64,000 nucleotides of DNA, from contig NC_079510.1 in the NCBI RefSeq assembly GCF_030052815.1, positions 36,924,358 through 36,988,357 of the forward strand. Reading direction: 5' to 3'. The first letter of the stretch is position 1. The number at the start of each line of letters is the position of its first letter. This document shows, piece after piece, positions 1 to 12,700 of the stretch. The translations under genes and the position numbers were made by a program. A model generated the notes under the pieces. The model was given only the letters and a program-made list of their open reading frames with translations. It did no database searches and had not been told where the DNA came from. This stretch comes from Hevea brasiliensis (lineage: Eukaryota; Streptophyta; Magnoliopsida; Malpighiales; Euphorbiaceae).

Positions 1-2787
1 GCTTTTAACCTAGTCACAGAACCATCAGGATTTACTTTTACTGTAAATACCCATTTGCATCCAATAGCTTTCTTACCAGTGGGCAAAGGCAATAGTTCCC
101 ATGTACCATTAGCATCTAAAGCCTCCATTTCCTCTTTTATAGCATCACACCAACCAGGATGAGACAAAGGCCTCATTAATTATTAGGGATAGGAGCGAGT
201 TTAAAGAAGTAACAAAACACCGAGAACAAGAAGACAATTGATTATAAGAAACAAAAGAAGAGATAGGGTAAGTACATGAACGTTTACCTTACGAAGAGCA
301 ATGGGTAAGTCTAGATCAGAATCATGATCAGTATGAGGGACAGGATCGCCCAACGAAGTAGCTGGTGGAGGATCTGAGTCAGGAATCTCCAATCTCCTGG
401 AATAAACATGAACAACGGGAGGTCGAGTAGGTTTAGAGACAGAAGGAACAGGCTGTGGGAGAGGACTAGACATTGGTTGGACAGTATATATTAAGAGATC
501 ATCCTTCTCCCCTTGACTCTCATACACAGATGATGGAGGAAAAAATGGAGTGGACTCAAAAAATATGACATCTGCAGAAACAAGATATCGATTAAGAGTA
601 GGAGAGAAACAACGGTACTCTTTTTGGAGCCGGGAGTACCCAAGGAAGACACATTTGAGAGATTTTGGATCCAATTTAGTAATCTGTGGACGAACATCAC
701 GCACAAAACAGGTACAACCAAAAATACGGGGTTTAATAGGGAACAAAGATTTTGTAGGAAATAAAGTAGTATAAGGAATATCCCCATTAAGGACAGAAGA
801 CGGCATACGATTGATAAAAACATGCGTGAAAGCGCATCCGCCCAAAAGTGTTTAGGTACTTTCATCTGAAAAAGAAGAGCACGAGTTACCTCAAGAAGAT
901 GACGATTTTTCCTTTCGGCCACGCCATTTTGGGATGGGGTATCCGCACAGGAAGACTGTTGAAGAATGCCATTTTGTGTCATATAAGATTGAAATTGTGC
1001 TGAAAAGTATTCTTTGGCATTATCACTTCTTAATATGCGCACAGAAATATTAAATTGAGTTTTGATTTCATTACAAAAGGCACAAAAGATAGAAAACAAC
1101 TCAGAACGATTCTTCATTAAATATAACCAGGTAACACGAGAGTAATCATCAACAAAAGTAACAAAATAACGAAATCCAGTTTTAGATGTAATAGAATAAG
1201 GACCCCAAACGTCAGAATGAACTAACTCAAAAGGGGATGAAGCCCGTTTATTGACTCTAGACACAGAAGGCAAACGATGATGTTTTGCAAATTGACACGA
1301 CTCACATTCTAGTACTGATAAAGACTGAAATTGAGGACACAGCTTCTTCATGGTAGACAAAGAAGGATGACCCAATCTACAATGAGCTTCAAGAGGTGTT
1401 AAGGTACTGGAGCAAACAAGCGACTGCGGTACATGATTTTCGAATGTAGAGACGCCGACTCGCGTCCTCTACCAATAATCTGCTTTCGTAAGATCACGAA
1501 ACAAACACCGATCGGGAAAAAGGAAAGCAGAACAATTTAAGGTACGAGTAAGTTTACTAACAGCAGTAGATTAAAAGAGAATTTTGGTAGACACAAAAAA
1601 GAAGACAAAGAAATTGACGAAGTCGGGTTCGCAATTCCAGAACCCATGACACAAGAAGTAGAACCATCAGCTAAAGTAACAGTAGAGGAAGTGAGATTAG
1701 ACTGAAAAGCAGATAGAAGACTAGAATTACCTGTCATGTGATCTGTTGCACCAGAATCAATAACCCATTTGGATGAAGAAGACACAAGGCATGTAGTAGA
1801 TTTATCTGACTCAGCGATCGCAGTGGCAGGGGAACTGGTAGGCTTTAGAGATGCCTGATACTGGGAAAATTGTGCAAAATCCTCTGCAGATACCAAAATA
1901 GTTTTCTCAGAGGAAGATACTGTAGAATTCTCTGCTGCCATATTTGCCATCTGTGATCGCTGATTTTTCCTCTGAAGTTGCGGACAATTATATTTTGTAT
2001 GGCCAGGCTCATGGCAATAATAACAAATGACTCCTCTTGAGTCCTGATTAGAACTAGCCTCTCCATTACGCTGATTACTTCTGTTGCCTGTAATTCCTCC
2101 TCTACTTCCTCTTTTATTACCCTGTTGTTCATTTGGATTACGGCTAATAAGAGCACTACTGGCAGGCTGTGAAGATTGAGTACTCTCTGTACGAAGGACC
2201 CTTGTGAACGTTTCATGCAAAGAGGAAATCTCAGAACTGGAGAGAATCTGAGATTTAGCAGTCTCATACTCTGAAGGAAGGCCTGCAAGAAAACTCATAA
2301 CAGCCAGTTGCTCCCGTTGGGCCTGCTGAACTTTCACATCAGGACTAAAAGGCAACAATACATTAAGTTCCTCATATACCCGTTTAAAATCCATAAAATA
2401 AGCCGTGAGAGACTTATCCTCTTTCTCAGCACGGTAGAATGCCTTACAAACATCATAAATACGGGAGATATTCCCTTTACCAGAATACAGAAAATCTAAG
2501 TAATCCATCAATTCTTTAACAAATTCACAGTGATTAATTAAATTAATTACCTCACTATGAATCGAGTTCCGAAGCTGCAAAAACAACCGAGCATCCTCCC
2601 TTAGCCAAGTTGGTCGTGTATCATCAGTGGGTGGATCTTTAGTAAGGTGATCATCCTTATCAATGCTACGCAAATAGACCCTAACAGTCTTACTCCACTC
2701 CAGGTAATTCGAACCATTAAGTTTGTGTTCCGTGATCTTAGTCATCACCGGAATCACATCAGAAATAATATTCTTATTGTCTGCCAT
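1..2787 (-). pseudogene. Copia F gag-pol remnant
   Basis: The polyprotein starts at ATG 2787 on the minus strand with a Copia gag (MADNKN...[12 protein letters not shown]). One open frame of about 416 codons from that ATG covers gag, the CCHC zinc knuckle ([14 protein letters not shown], near 1990-2040) and the protease motif [12 protein letters not shown] (near 1720-1770). A frame break follows near 1540. Integrase lies in 491-1375 ([23 protein letters not shown]), another break falls near 840, and the frame then reaches the start of reverse transcriptase ([15 protein letters not shown]) at the window edge. Small deletions near 180-200 and 825-845 relative to sister copies explain the breaks. 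No functional polyprotein is predicted. Confidence 0.88.
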
Positions 2788-2828
2788 TTGTTGAGACAAA
2801 GAAAACTAACCGAAACGCTCTGATACCA

Positions 2829-3006
2829 TGTAGAAAGAGATGATTCTCCTTGATTTCAATTAATCTGTACATGGGTATATATATACAATTGATTCCTATA
2901 ATTGTGTTCTACTAATTAGGAAAAAATCATAAATAAGAAATCTTAAATAGGAATACAGAATACAGAATATACAGTGAAATAATATAGTGATTGACTTTCC
3001 ATAACA
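2829..3006 (-). repeat. 5' LTR of Copia F (178 bp)
   Basis: On the minus strand it begins TGTTATGGAAAGTC and ends TTTCTACA, directly followed by the primer-binding site. It is near-identical in length and sequence to the LTRs at 9252, 13897, 41249 and 45973. Confidence 0.93.
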
Positions 3007-3028
3007 TAGTGATTGACTTTCCATAACA

Positions 3029-4294
3029 AGCCTAATTGTTTTCACCCTATAACTAACAAGAATGGAAACATAATATTACAGCTGATATGTACAGCTAACA
3101 CTGATTAATAATTGTGTTCCTCATAAAGAGGCGGTGATATTGGATATAACATGTGGACAGAAGTTGAACTTATCACATGATATGTGGGTTTAATTTTACT
3201 CTTAATATCTGATTTATTGACACAGCGTGAAGCTCAATAAAAGTACGCACTTACACAATAGTGAATATTGAGAGAAATCTCTGCTGTAGTTTTATTAAAT
3301 GAAGTCTGAACTAAAATGCACAGCTTTTAGGTGTATTTATAGAGTTTTAAGACTTCCAAAACTAATAGGAAAATAAAACTACTATTTAGGAAGCATAGAT
3401 AAATTAAAATACAATAGGAAAATTTAAACTAATGTCCTAGATAAAGTAGGAAAACTAATAACTACTCCAAATTAAAATAGGAAAATAAAACTAGTCCTAA
3501 TTAAAATAGGAAAACACCTAGAAAACTAAATTTGTGGCCTTCTCTTAACAAAATAGGAAATACAATGTATCTTGGACTGCTTGGAGAGGAAATCTGGACT
3601 GAAAGAACGTCATTCATGCTGCTATCCAGAGAATCTCACACCCTGGGCATGTATGCTACCCCAAAAATTATCTTCCAAACTTGCTAGAAATGATAGAGCG
3701 CCCCGCCTCCCAGCCCCTGCCCCTTCCCTCCCCTCTCTCCCTCCCTCTTCTCTCTATCCTCTTTCACACCAGCATGCTTCCATTGTTGTTAGACTTGTTT
3801 CTTAACCCAAAAAATGACATGTGATGGATACAATCTATTATTAGTGAGAATTTCCCTTAATTCATAGGTTGTGTCTGACACTGAAGAATCTCATGATTAA
3901 GAGAAAATCATGTGATTGATTAGCCAAATCAATGGCTTAATTAAAGCTTATATAAAGGAGTGATTTACTGTAATATGGTAGGATGCCATGTGTGTGTATT
4001 TTATTTTCCATTATAAATATGGAGTCTTATATATTATGTAAATATATAAATGAACGAAATGTAATCCTTTGAGGTTTTTTTGTCCATGGATGTAGGTTCT
4101 CACTAGTCGAATCATGTAAATCCTTTTCTTGTTATTTTCTCCTATCTTTTCTTTTATTTTAAATTTAAACATTATTCAATAATGACAAGGATACAAAACC
4201 GTATACAATTTGTTCCTATAATTTTGTTATCTAATTTAAGAATAAATTATGCTAGCTAATCAAGAATAAGTGCCAATAACTATGCTAACTGTTA
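3029..4294. other. Unclassified AT-rich stretch between Copia F and Copia C
   Basis: I found no supportable gene. Part of it (about 3220-3560) looks like the promoter end of an unrelated minus-strand LTR: a TATA-like CTCTATAAATAC (rc of 3329-3345) is followed downstream by AATAAAA, then by repeated AAATAGGAAAAT motifs. A pyrimidine-rich patch lies at 3710-3760. Positions 4196-4290 resemble part of a Copia LTR. If the gp210 gene continues to the left, this stretch is intronic. Confidence 0.4.
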
Positions 4295-4468
4295 TGAATG
4301 AGTTTTCTATGTATTTCACAAGAAAAAATTGGTACAAATATATATACAAGTGATTAGAGATTCCTATTCTAATTAACAATAGGAGACCAAATCCCTAAAA
4401 TTATGCCTATACTTATCTATACAGGAAATACATAATAATTAGGAATTTGTAGTTGACTTTTCTTAACA
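4295..4468 (-). repeat. 3' LTR of Copia C
   Basis: On the minus strand it starts TGTTAAGAAAAGTCAAC at 4468 and is preceded by a polypurine-like tract (rc of 4469-4480). It is diverged from the A/D LTR family but aligns with it over most of its length. The 4295 end is approximate. Confidence 0.7.
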
Positions 4469-4995
4469 CTCCCTTCATGTTGAAACATAGATGTTAATCA
4501 TGCCCAACTTGTTGCCGATACAGTCAACCCGAGATACATTCAAACCTTTTGTAAAGATGTCTCACAATTGATCTCCATTTTTAACATGACCTGAGGGTGT
4601 GGAGGTAAACTTTTCCTGAATCTTGTCTTGAACAAAAAGGCAATCATCTGAATATGCTTAGTTTGTTCATGAAACACAGGGTTAATAGCAATCTAAAGAG
4701 TAGCCTGATTATTGCACCATATCCTAGCCAGTAATCAAGACTTAAGACTAACTTCATTCAATAATTGATAAACCCACAATATATCAAACAGACTATGCCA
4801 TGGCTCTATACTCTGATTTTGCACTAGATTGAGGGACCACTTTTTGCTTCTTATTCTTCCAAGATACTAGATTTCCTCCAACAAAGATACAATACCCAAT
4901 AGTAGATCTTCTATTGACTTTGGATCCTATCTAATTTGCATTTGAAAAAACATTCAGTATTAAATTGTCCATGGTTTGAATACAACAAACCCCTT
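4469..4995 (-). pseudogene. Copia C RNase H fragment
   Basis: The reverse-strand translation resembles the end of Copia pol: a SDAD-like segment, then [13 protein letters not shown] and the alternating ALYSDFAL region, with many stops. It is interrupted at 4995 by the Gypsy LTR. Confidence 0.65.
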
Positions 4996-5794
4996 TGATG
5001 CTAACCTCCAGAATGATGCCTTGAAACCCATGAACAGGTTTGGTTTATAATCCCAAGAAAGTCAAAATCAAGTTCAAACACCAAAGAATACCTTGACCTA
5101 TCAATTATAGAGGATTGAAAACCAAGATAATTCAAAGGTAGAATTAAGGATTCTTGACTCAAAGTTTATAATTAAACAAGAACCAATAATATCAAGATTG
5201 TTAAACCCTACAAGATGAATCACTCTTAGAGAATTTAGTTTAGTTCAAGAAAGAACTTAGGAAAAATCTCTCTTATATTAATTTAATTAAAAGTAATATT
5301 CAATTAAAAAAGTTCTAAGTTATCCTTATATATGCTGTTGAAACCCTAAATCTCTAAACTAAAAAAAATAAAATAAAACCCTAAAAACTAATAAAAAAAG
5401 CTTTAGTGGGCTGCATTCCTACCTAAGCCCTAAAAACACATAAATTAGGCTCAAAACACATAAATCTGATAAAAAATAATTAAATAAAACTATTCAAATC
5501 TATCCTAGATAAAAAAAAAAACACTAAATTTGCGTAGAAACTCGTTAATTCTGTCCAAATATTTCTCGATCATCTCCCACGCAAATTTGGATTACATTAA
5601 GCCACTTCCCATCTTCTTGTAACCCCAATTTATTGATTGTATCTCTATATTTAGCTTCTTGTCCAATTGCTTCCTCAATCAACTCTTGCATCTTCTTAAC
5701 TCTAGTCCTTGTAATTGGAGCTTCTTGTGCAATTGCATCTTGAATCATCTCACAAACATTTCTAGGATCTTGTTGTTCTTGTTGATTTCCGTCA
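4996..5794 (-). repeat. 3' LTR of the Gypsy element
   Basis: On the minus strand it starts TGACGGAAATC and ends GCATCA. It aligns along its whole length with 20879-21681, with scattered substitutions and small indels. The end of the pol reading frame (5545-5794) lies inside it. Confidence 0.9.
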
Positions 5795-7723
5795 TCCCCT
5801 CCTTCTTCAAAAGGATTCATCCTTGAATCTTTACCTACATCAAAACGATTCATCCCGACGCATGAGAGATCAGCAACATTAAAAGTAGCACTCACATTGT
5901 ACTCACTAGGAAGATTCAACTTATAAGCATTATTATTAATCTTGGCCACTACTTGAGATAGACCATCTCCTCTAGAATGAAGTTTAGACTTTCTTTGAAT
6001 TGGAAATCTTTCCTTCCTCATATGCACCCAAACCCAATCTCCTAGTTGGAAAGTAACTCGCTTTCTTCCCTTATTAGCTTGGGCTGCATATCTCTTATTC
6101 TTCTTCTCAATGTGCTGTTTAGCTTGTTCATGGATCCTTTTAACCAACTCAACCTTCTTCTTTCCATCTAAACTTGAAATTTCATACACAGACAAACGAA
6201 TCAAATCTAATGGAGTTAAAGGATTAAACCCATAAACAATCTCAAAAGGTGAAAAAACAGTAGAAGAATGCACACTTCGGTTATATGCAAATTTAGCAAA
6301 TGGTATACATTTTTCCTATGATTTCAAATTCCTTTTAACAACAGCACGCAAAATAGTTGTTAAAGTTCTATTAACTACTTCAGTTTGTTTATCATTCTGT
6401 GGGTGACATGTAGTATAAAATAACAACTTAGTGCCCAACTTGCCTCACAATACTTTCCAAAAGTAGCTTAGGAACTTAACATTTTTATCACTAACAATGC
6501 TCTTAGAGATGCCATGCAACCTCACAACTTCCCTAAAGAATAAATCAGCAATATTTGTGACATCATCTGTTTTATGGCAAGGAATGAAATGTGTCATCTT
6601 AGAAACTCTGTCCGCTACCACAAATATAGAATCTTTACCTTCCTTAGACCTAGGCAACCCCAAAAATAAAGTCCATAGATAAATCAACCCATGGTTCACT
6701 AGGTACAGGAAAAGGTGTATATAAGCCCTGAGGTAAGACCTTAGAGTTTGCTTTCTTACATGTGATACACCTAGAAGGCTAGAATACACTCTCCACATTT
6801 CTTTTCATATGAGGCCAAAGGAGGTTTTCCCTCAATGTATCCAAAGTCTTGGTAACCCTAAAATGTCCTATGAGACCACCACCATGTGAATCACACACAA
6901 GCAACTCCTTCATAGAGCAATTAGGTACACATAATTTATTCTTACGAAATAAAAACTTATTATGCCTATAAAACTTTTGAAAAGCAGTTTTCTCACGTGC
7001 ATCGTAAACAATAGCAAAATCAGAATCCTTAGCATATAACTCCTTCACATACCAAAAACCTAACAATTTAGCATTAAGAGTAAAGAGCATACATGCATGA
7101 CAATGCATCAGCAACTACATTTTCCTTAACCTTGCTCATACTGAATAACATAAGGAAAATTCTCAATAAATTCCACTTACTTGGCATGCAATGGGATGTC
7201 TCTCTTGCATCAAAACAGAAGCATCACATTCTATTTCAAATGTTTTAGTGAAATCAGGAAGACTCAGTAATGGAGCAGAACATAACTTATCTTTGATTAA
7301 GTTAAAAGCACAGTTTTGTTCCTTACCCTATGTAAAGCCAACTTTCTTTTTAACAACCTCAGTCAAGGGTGCAGCTAAATTACTGAAATCCTTAACAAAT
7401 CTTCTATAAAAACTAGCGAAACCATAAAAACTACGTACCTCAGTAACATATGTAGGAATCGACCAGTCATGGATAGCTTTCACCTTCTCTTTATCCACCT
7501 CAATACCTTTTGCACTAATCACATAACTCAAAAACACAACTCTTTCCATGTAAAAAGTACACTTTTTAATATTAGCATACAATTTTTCTTTTCTAAGCAT
7601 TTCAAACGCACACCTCAAATGAAACATATGTTCTTCCATATTTTTACTGTACACTCATATGTTATCAAAGTATATCACTGCAAACTTACCAATGAATGCA
7701 CGCAAAACATGATTCATTAATCT
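5545..7723 (-). pseudogene. Gypsy pol, C-terminal half (RT end, RNase H, integrase)
   Basis: In element order: the end of reverse transcriptase and start of RNase H (7328-7654; [20 protein letters not shown] and [10 protein letters not shown]), the H2C2 region (6779-7114; HGGGLIGHFRVTKTLDTL), the integrase core (6445-6798; [20 protein letters not shown], with SDKNVKF where SDRD is usual), and the integrase C-terminus (5545-6273; GDWVWVHMRKERFP, then NNNAYKLNLPSEYNVSATFN). There are frame breaks between the blocks. The last 250 bp of the frame continue into the 3' LTR. The segment joins the reverse-transcriptase N-terminal half at 17562-18208 once Copia A is removed. Confidence 0.85.
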
Positions 7724-7887
7724 TGTTATAGAAAGTCAATCCTATAATTATGTACATAATATTCTTTCTTAATTAGTTAGCATAATTATTGGGATATCTT
7801 CCTAATTAGAATACTTAATTATAGGATTCTTTGTATATAAATACCTTGTATCTCATTTAAGAAAATACATAGAAAATATTCTCTTCA
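7724..7887 (+). repeat. 5' LTR of Copia A (164 bp)
   Basis: Starts TGTTATAGAAAGTCAATCC and ends TCTCTTCA. It has a TATA-like TATATAAATACC near 7833-7845, and the primer-binding site (7888-7899) follows. Confidence 0.94.
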
Positions 7888-9251
7888 AGGTATCAGAGCT
7901 AGGATCCCTAGTTTGAAATTTTTTTTTTCTTTCTGAAATTTTTTTTTTTCTCTGGTTCTTCTCCTTCGACAAGTGCCGTCTTCTAGGAGAACTCAATAGA
8001 GTTATCACAGTGTCTCACCACCCATCTTAGGAGAAGGCCCAGGTGCCGATCGGCCACCCTTGGAAGTCCAATGACCAGACTTGAAGCGCGTAGCCTTCAA
8101 GCGCTATTCTTAAGTTCTGATCCCTATTCCACGCGCTGGCATGTGAACACGTGTGTGCCGTCCTCTGGCGATGTTCGACAATTGCGCCTCTTGTGTCAGG
8201 GTCACTTCGACTCGTTGATTCTAGTTCTGTGGTTCTTTGTTCAGTTTGGGGCATTTCTATTGGATCTCAAATATTTCTCTCCTTCGGGCAGTTCACTGTT
8301 GAGCGATTTCAGGTTCTGTTTTCATGGAATTCTTTTGTTTCTAAGTTTTATTGAGTTTGTTTAAAGATTGGGACAAATTTGGTTATTAATCTGTGTTAGA
8401 ATTTTGTTAATTTCATCTAATGGTGGACAATAAGGCTATTATTTCTGATGTGATTCCAATGATTAAAATCACAGAACACAAATTTAATGGTTCAAATTAC
8501 CTGGAGTGAAGTAAGGCCGTCAGGGTCTATTTATGAAGTATTGACAAGGATGATCATCTGACTAAAGATCCACCCGTTGATGATACAAGGCAAGCTTGGC
8601 TTAGGAAAGATGCTCGGTTGTTTTTGCAACTTTGGAAACCATTAGTTTAATTAATCACTGTGAATTTGTTAAGGAATTGATGGATTACTTAGATTTCCTA
8701 TATTCTGATAAAGGAAATATTTCTCGTATTTATGATGTGTGCAAAACATTCTATCTTGCTGAGAAGCATGATAAGTCTCTCACGGCTTATTTTATGGAAT
8801 TTAAGAGAGTATATGAAGAACTTAATGTCTTGTTGCCTTTTAACCTTGATGTGAAAGTCTAGCAGGGTCAACGAGAGTAGATGGCTGTTATGATTTTTCT
8901 TGCAGGTCTTCCTTTAGAATATGAGACTGCTAAATCTCAAATCCTATCTAGCTCTGAAATTTCCTCTGTGCATGATACATTCACACGTGTCATTCGTACA
9001 GAAAGTACCCAACTTCCACAAACCACTAGTGGCCCTCTTGTTAGTCGAAATATGAATGGACAACAGAGAAATAAAGGAGGAAATTCAAGCAATAGAAGTA
9101 ATCAGCGTAATGGGGAAACCAATTCTAATCTGGACTTAAAAGGAGTTATTTGTTATTATTGTCATGAGCCTGGTCATACAAAATACAATTGTCTAAAGCT
9201 TCAGAGGAAGAATCAGCAGTCTCAGATGGCAAACATGGCAATAAAAGAGTC

Positions 9252-9429
9252 TGTTATGGAAAGTCGATCACTATATTATTTCTTTGTATATTCTGTATTC
9301 TGTATTCCTATTTAGGATTTCTTATTTAAGATTTCTTCCTAATTAGTAGAACACAATTATAGGAATCAATTGTATATATATACCCATGTACAGATTAATT
9401 GAAATCAAGGAGAATCATCTCTTTCTACA
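9252..9429 (+). repeat. 5' LTR of Copia B (178 bp)
   Basis: TG...CA termini. The TATA-like tract TGTATATATATACCC is at about 9370-9384. The primer-binding site follows without a gap. Confidence 0.95.
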
Positions 9430-9441
9430 TGGTATCAGAGC
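9430..9441 (+). other. Primer-binding site of Copia B (initiator Met tRNA)
   Basis: TGGTATCAGAGC, the standard plant Copia minus-strand primer site, lies immediately after the 5' LTR. Confidence 0.95.
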
Positions 9442-9722
9442 AGGTCATCAATCTAGGGTGACTATTTGTTCTCACCACCTAGCTCAGGAGAGACCTTGGC
9501 TGCCGACCGGCCGTTTCGACCCCGATCAACATCGCCGGCGTCGCCTGAACCCCCTCATTCCACCACTGTATGTTGTTGCTTGATCCAGTACACCATTAAA
9601 GGACTTTTGAGGTTTGACTCTCAGATCCTATTTCTGTATTTGTTTGATTTGTGATTTTGGGTTATTTTGCTGCTATAAGCACTTTGGATTAGCGTTTCGG
9701 TTAGTTTTCTTTGTCTCAACAA

Positions 9723-12700
9723 ATGGCAGACAATAAGAATGTTATTTCTGATGTGATTCCGGTGATGACTAAGATCACGGAACACAAACTTAATGGTTCG
9801 AATTACCTGGAGTGGAGTAAGAGTGTTAGGGTCTATTTGTGTAGCATTGATAAGGATGATCACCTTACTAAAGATCCACCCACTAATGACACATGACAAA
9901 CTTGGCTAAAGGAAGATGCTCGGTTTTTGCAGCTTCGGAACTTGATTCATAGTGAGGTAATTAGTTTAATTAATCACTGTGAATTTGTTAAGGAATTGAT
10001 GGATTACTTAGATTTTTTGTATTCTGGTAAAGGGAATATCTCCCGTATTTATGATGTTTGTAAGGCATTTTACCGTGTTGAAAAAGAGGATAAGTCTCTC
10101 ACGGCTTATTTTATGGATTTTAAACGGGTATATGAGGAACTTAATGTATTGTTGCCTTTTAGTCCTGATGTGAAAGTTCAGCAGGCCCAACGGGAGCAAT
10201 TGATTATTATGAGTTTTCTTGCAGGCCTTCTTTCAGAGTATGAGACTGCTAAATCTCAAATTCTCTCCAGTTCTGAGATTTCTTCTTTGCATGAAACGTT
10301 CACACGGGTCATTCGTACAGAGAGTACCCAATCTTCACAGCCTGCCAGTAGTGCTCTTATTAGCCGTAATTCAAATGGATAACAGGGTAAAAGAAGAGGA
10401 AGTAGAGGAGGAATTACAAGCAATAGAAGTAATCAGCGTAATGGAGAGGCTAGTTCTTATCAGGACTCAAGAGGAGTCATTTGTTATTACTGCCATGAGC
10501 CTGGCCATACAAAATATAATTGTCCGCAACTTCAGAGGAAAAATCAGCGATCACAGATGGTAAATATGGCAGTAGAGAATTCTACAGTATCTTCCTCTGA
10601 GAAAACTAGTTTGGTATTTGCAGAGGATTTTGCACAATTTTCCCAGTATCGGGCATCTCTAAAGCCTACCAGTTCCCCTGTCACTGCGATCGCTGAGTCA
10701 GGTAAATCCACTACATGCCTTGTGCCTTCCTCATTAAAATGGGTTATTGATTCTGGTGCGACAGATCACATGACAGGTAATTCTAGTCTTCTATCTGCTT
10801 TTCAGTCTAATCTCACTTCCTCTACTGTTACTTTAGTTGATGGTTCTACTTCTTGTGTCATGGGTTCTGGAACTGCGAACCCAACTTCGTCAATTTCTTT
10901 GTCTTCTGTTTTGTGTCTACCAAAATTCTCTTTTAATCTACTTTCTGTTAGTAAACTTAATCTACTTTCTGTTAGTAAACTTACTCGTACCTTAAATTGT
11001 TCTGTTTTGTTTTTTCTTGACCAGTGTTTGTTTCAGGATCTTACGACGAAGCATATTATTGGTAGAGGACGCGAGTCAGGTGGTCTCTACATTTTGGAAA
11101 ATAATGTACCGCGATCACTTGTTTGCTCCAGTACCTTAACACCTCTTGAAGCTCATTGTAAATTGGGTCATCCTTCTTTGTCTACCATGAAAAAGCTGTG
11201 TCCTCAATTTCAGTCTTTATCAGTACTAGAATGTGAGTTGTGTCAGTTTGCAATACATCATCGTTTGCCTTCTGTGTTCAGAGTCAATGAACGGGCTTCA
11301 TCCTCTTTTGAGTTAGTTCATTCTGATGTTTGGGGTCCTTGTTCTGTTACTTCTAAAATCGAATTTCGTTATTTTGTTACTTTTATTGATGATTACTCTC
11401 GTGTTACCTGGTTATATTTAATGAAGAATCTTTCTGAGTTGTTTTCTATCTTTTGTGCCTTTTGTAATGAAATCAAAACTCAATTTAATATTTCTGTGCG
11501 CATATTAAGAAGTGAATGCCAAAGAATACTTTTTAGCACAATTTCAGTCTTATATGACACAAAATGGCATTCTTCATCAGTCTTCCTGTGTGGATACCCA
11601 ATCCCAAAATGGCGTGGCCGAAAGAAAAATCGGCATCTTCTTGAGGTAACTCGTGCACTTCTTTTTCAGATGAAAGTTCCTAAACACTTTTGGACGGATA
11701 CAGTTTTTACGGCATGTTTTTTGATCAATCGTATATCGTCTTCTGTTCTTAATGGGGATATTCCTTATAATGCTTTGTTTCCGACAAAATCTTTGTTCCC
11801 TATTGAACCTCGTATTTTTGGTTGTACCTGTTTTGTGCGTGATGTTCGTGCACAGGTTACTAAATTAGATCCAAAATCTCTCAAATGTGTCTTCCTTGGG
11901 TACTTCCGGCTCCAAAAAGGGTACTGTTGTTTCTCTCCTACTCTTAATCGTTATATTGTTTCTGCAGATGTCACATTTTTTGAGTCCACTCAATTTTTTC
12001 CTCAATCATCTGTGTATGAGAATCAGGGGGAGGAGGATGATCTCTTAATATATACTGTCCAACCAATGTCTAGTCCTCTCCCACAGCGTGTTCCTTCTGT
12101 CTCTAGACTTACTTGACCTCCCGTTGTTCATGTTTATTCCAGGAGATTGGAGATTCCTGACTTAAATCCTCCACCAGCTACTTCGTTGGGAGATCCTGTA
12201 CCTCATACTGATCATGATTCTGATCTAGACTTACCCATTGCTCTTCGTAAAGGTAAACGTTCATGTACTTACCCTATCTCTTCTTTTGTTTCTTATAATC
12301 AATTGTCTTCTTGTTCTCGGTGTTTGGTTACTTCTTTAGACTCTGTTTCTATCCCTAATACTGTTGGTGAGACACTGTCTCATCCTGGCTGGTGTGATGC
12401 TATGAAAAAGGAAATGGAGGCTTTAGATGCCAATGGTACATGGGAACTGTTGCCTTTGCCCACTAGTAAGAAAGCTATTGGTTGCAAATGGGTTTTTACA
12501 GTAAAGGTAAATCCTGATGGTTCTGTGGCTAGGTTAAAAGCACGCCTTGTAGCAAAAGGATATGCTCAGACATATGGGGTTGATTACTCTGACACTTTTT
12601 CTCCTGTAGCTAAACTTACTTCTATTCGCTTGTTTATCTCTTTAGCAGCTACATATGATTGGCATCTGCATCAATTGAATATCAAGAATGCTTTCCTTCA

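Larger units (their letters stand above)
1..3028 (-). mobile_element. Copia LTR retrotransposon F, left-truncated by the window
   Basis: This is the 5' part of a Copia element on the minus strand. It carries a 178-bp LTR (2829-3006), a primer-binding site complementary to initiator Met tRNA (2817-2828), and gag, protease, integrase and the start of reverse transcriptase. The rest lies before position 1, so no TSD pair can be tested. LTR and protein place it in the same family as elements B and E. The outer LTR tip is followed by a second copy of its last 22 bp (3007-3028). The coding region has frameshifts, so the copy looks dead. Confidence 0.92.

Noticed and set aside
3123..3192. Short open frame that might have been a missing gp210 exon
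   Set aside because: The translation does not match the gp210 segment expected before [10 protein letters not shown], and no clear splice sites flank it.
3572..3805. 77-codon ORF with a proline/serine-rich end
   Set aside because: It arises from a pyrimidine-rich patch in repeat-rich DNA; no domain, no splice context.
8071..8364. 97-codon ORF in the Copia A leader
   Set aside because: It lies in the 5' leader between primer-binding site and gag of a retrotransposon; overlapping ORFs on both strands share nothing with known proteins.
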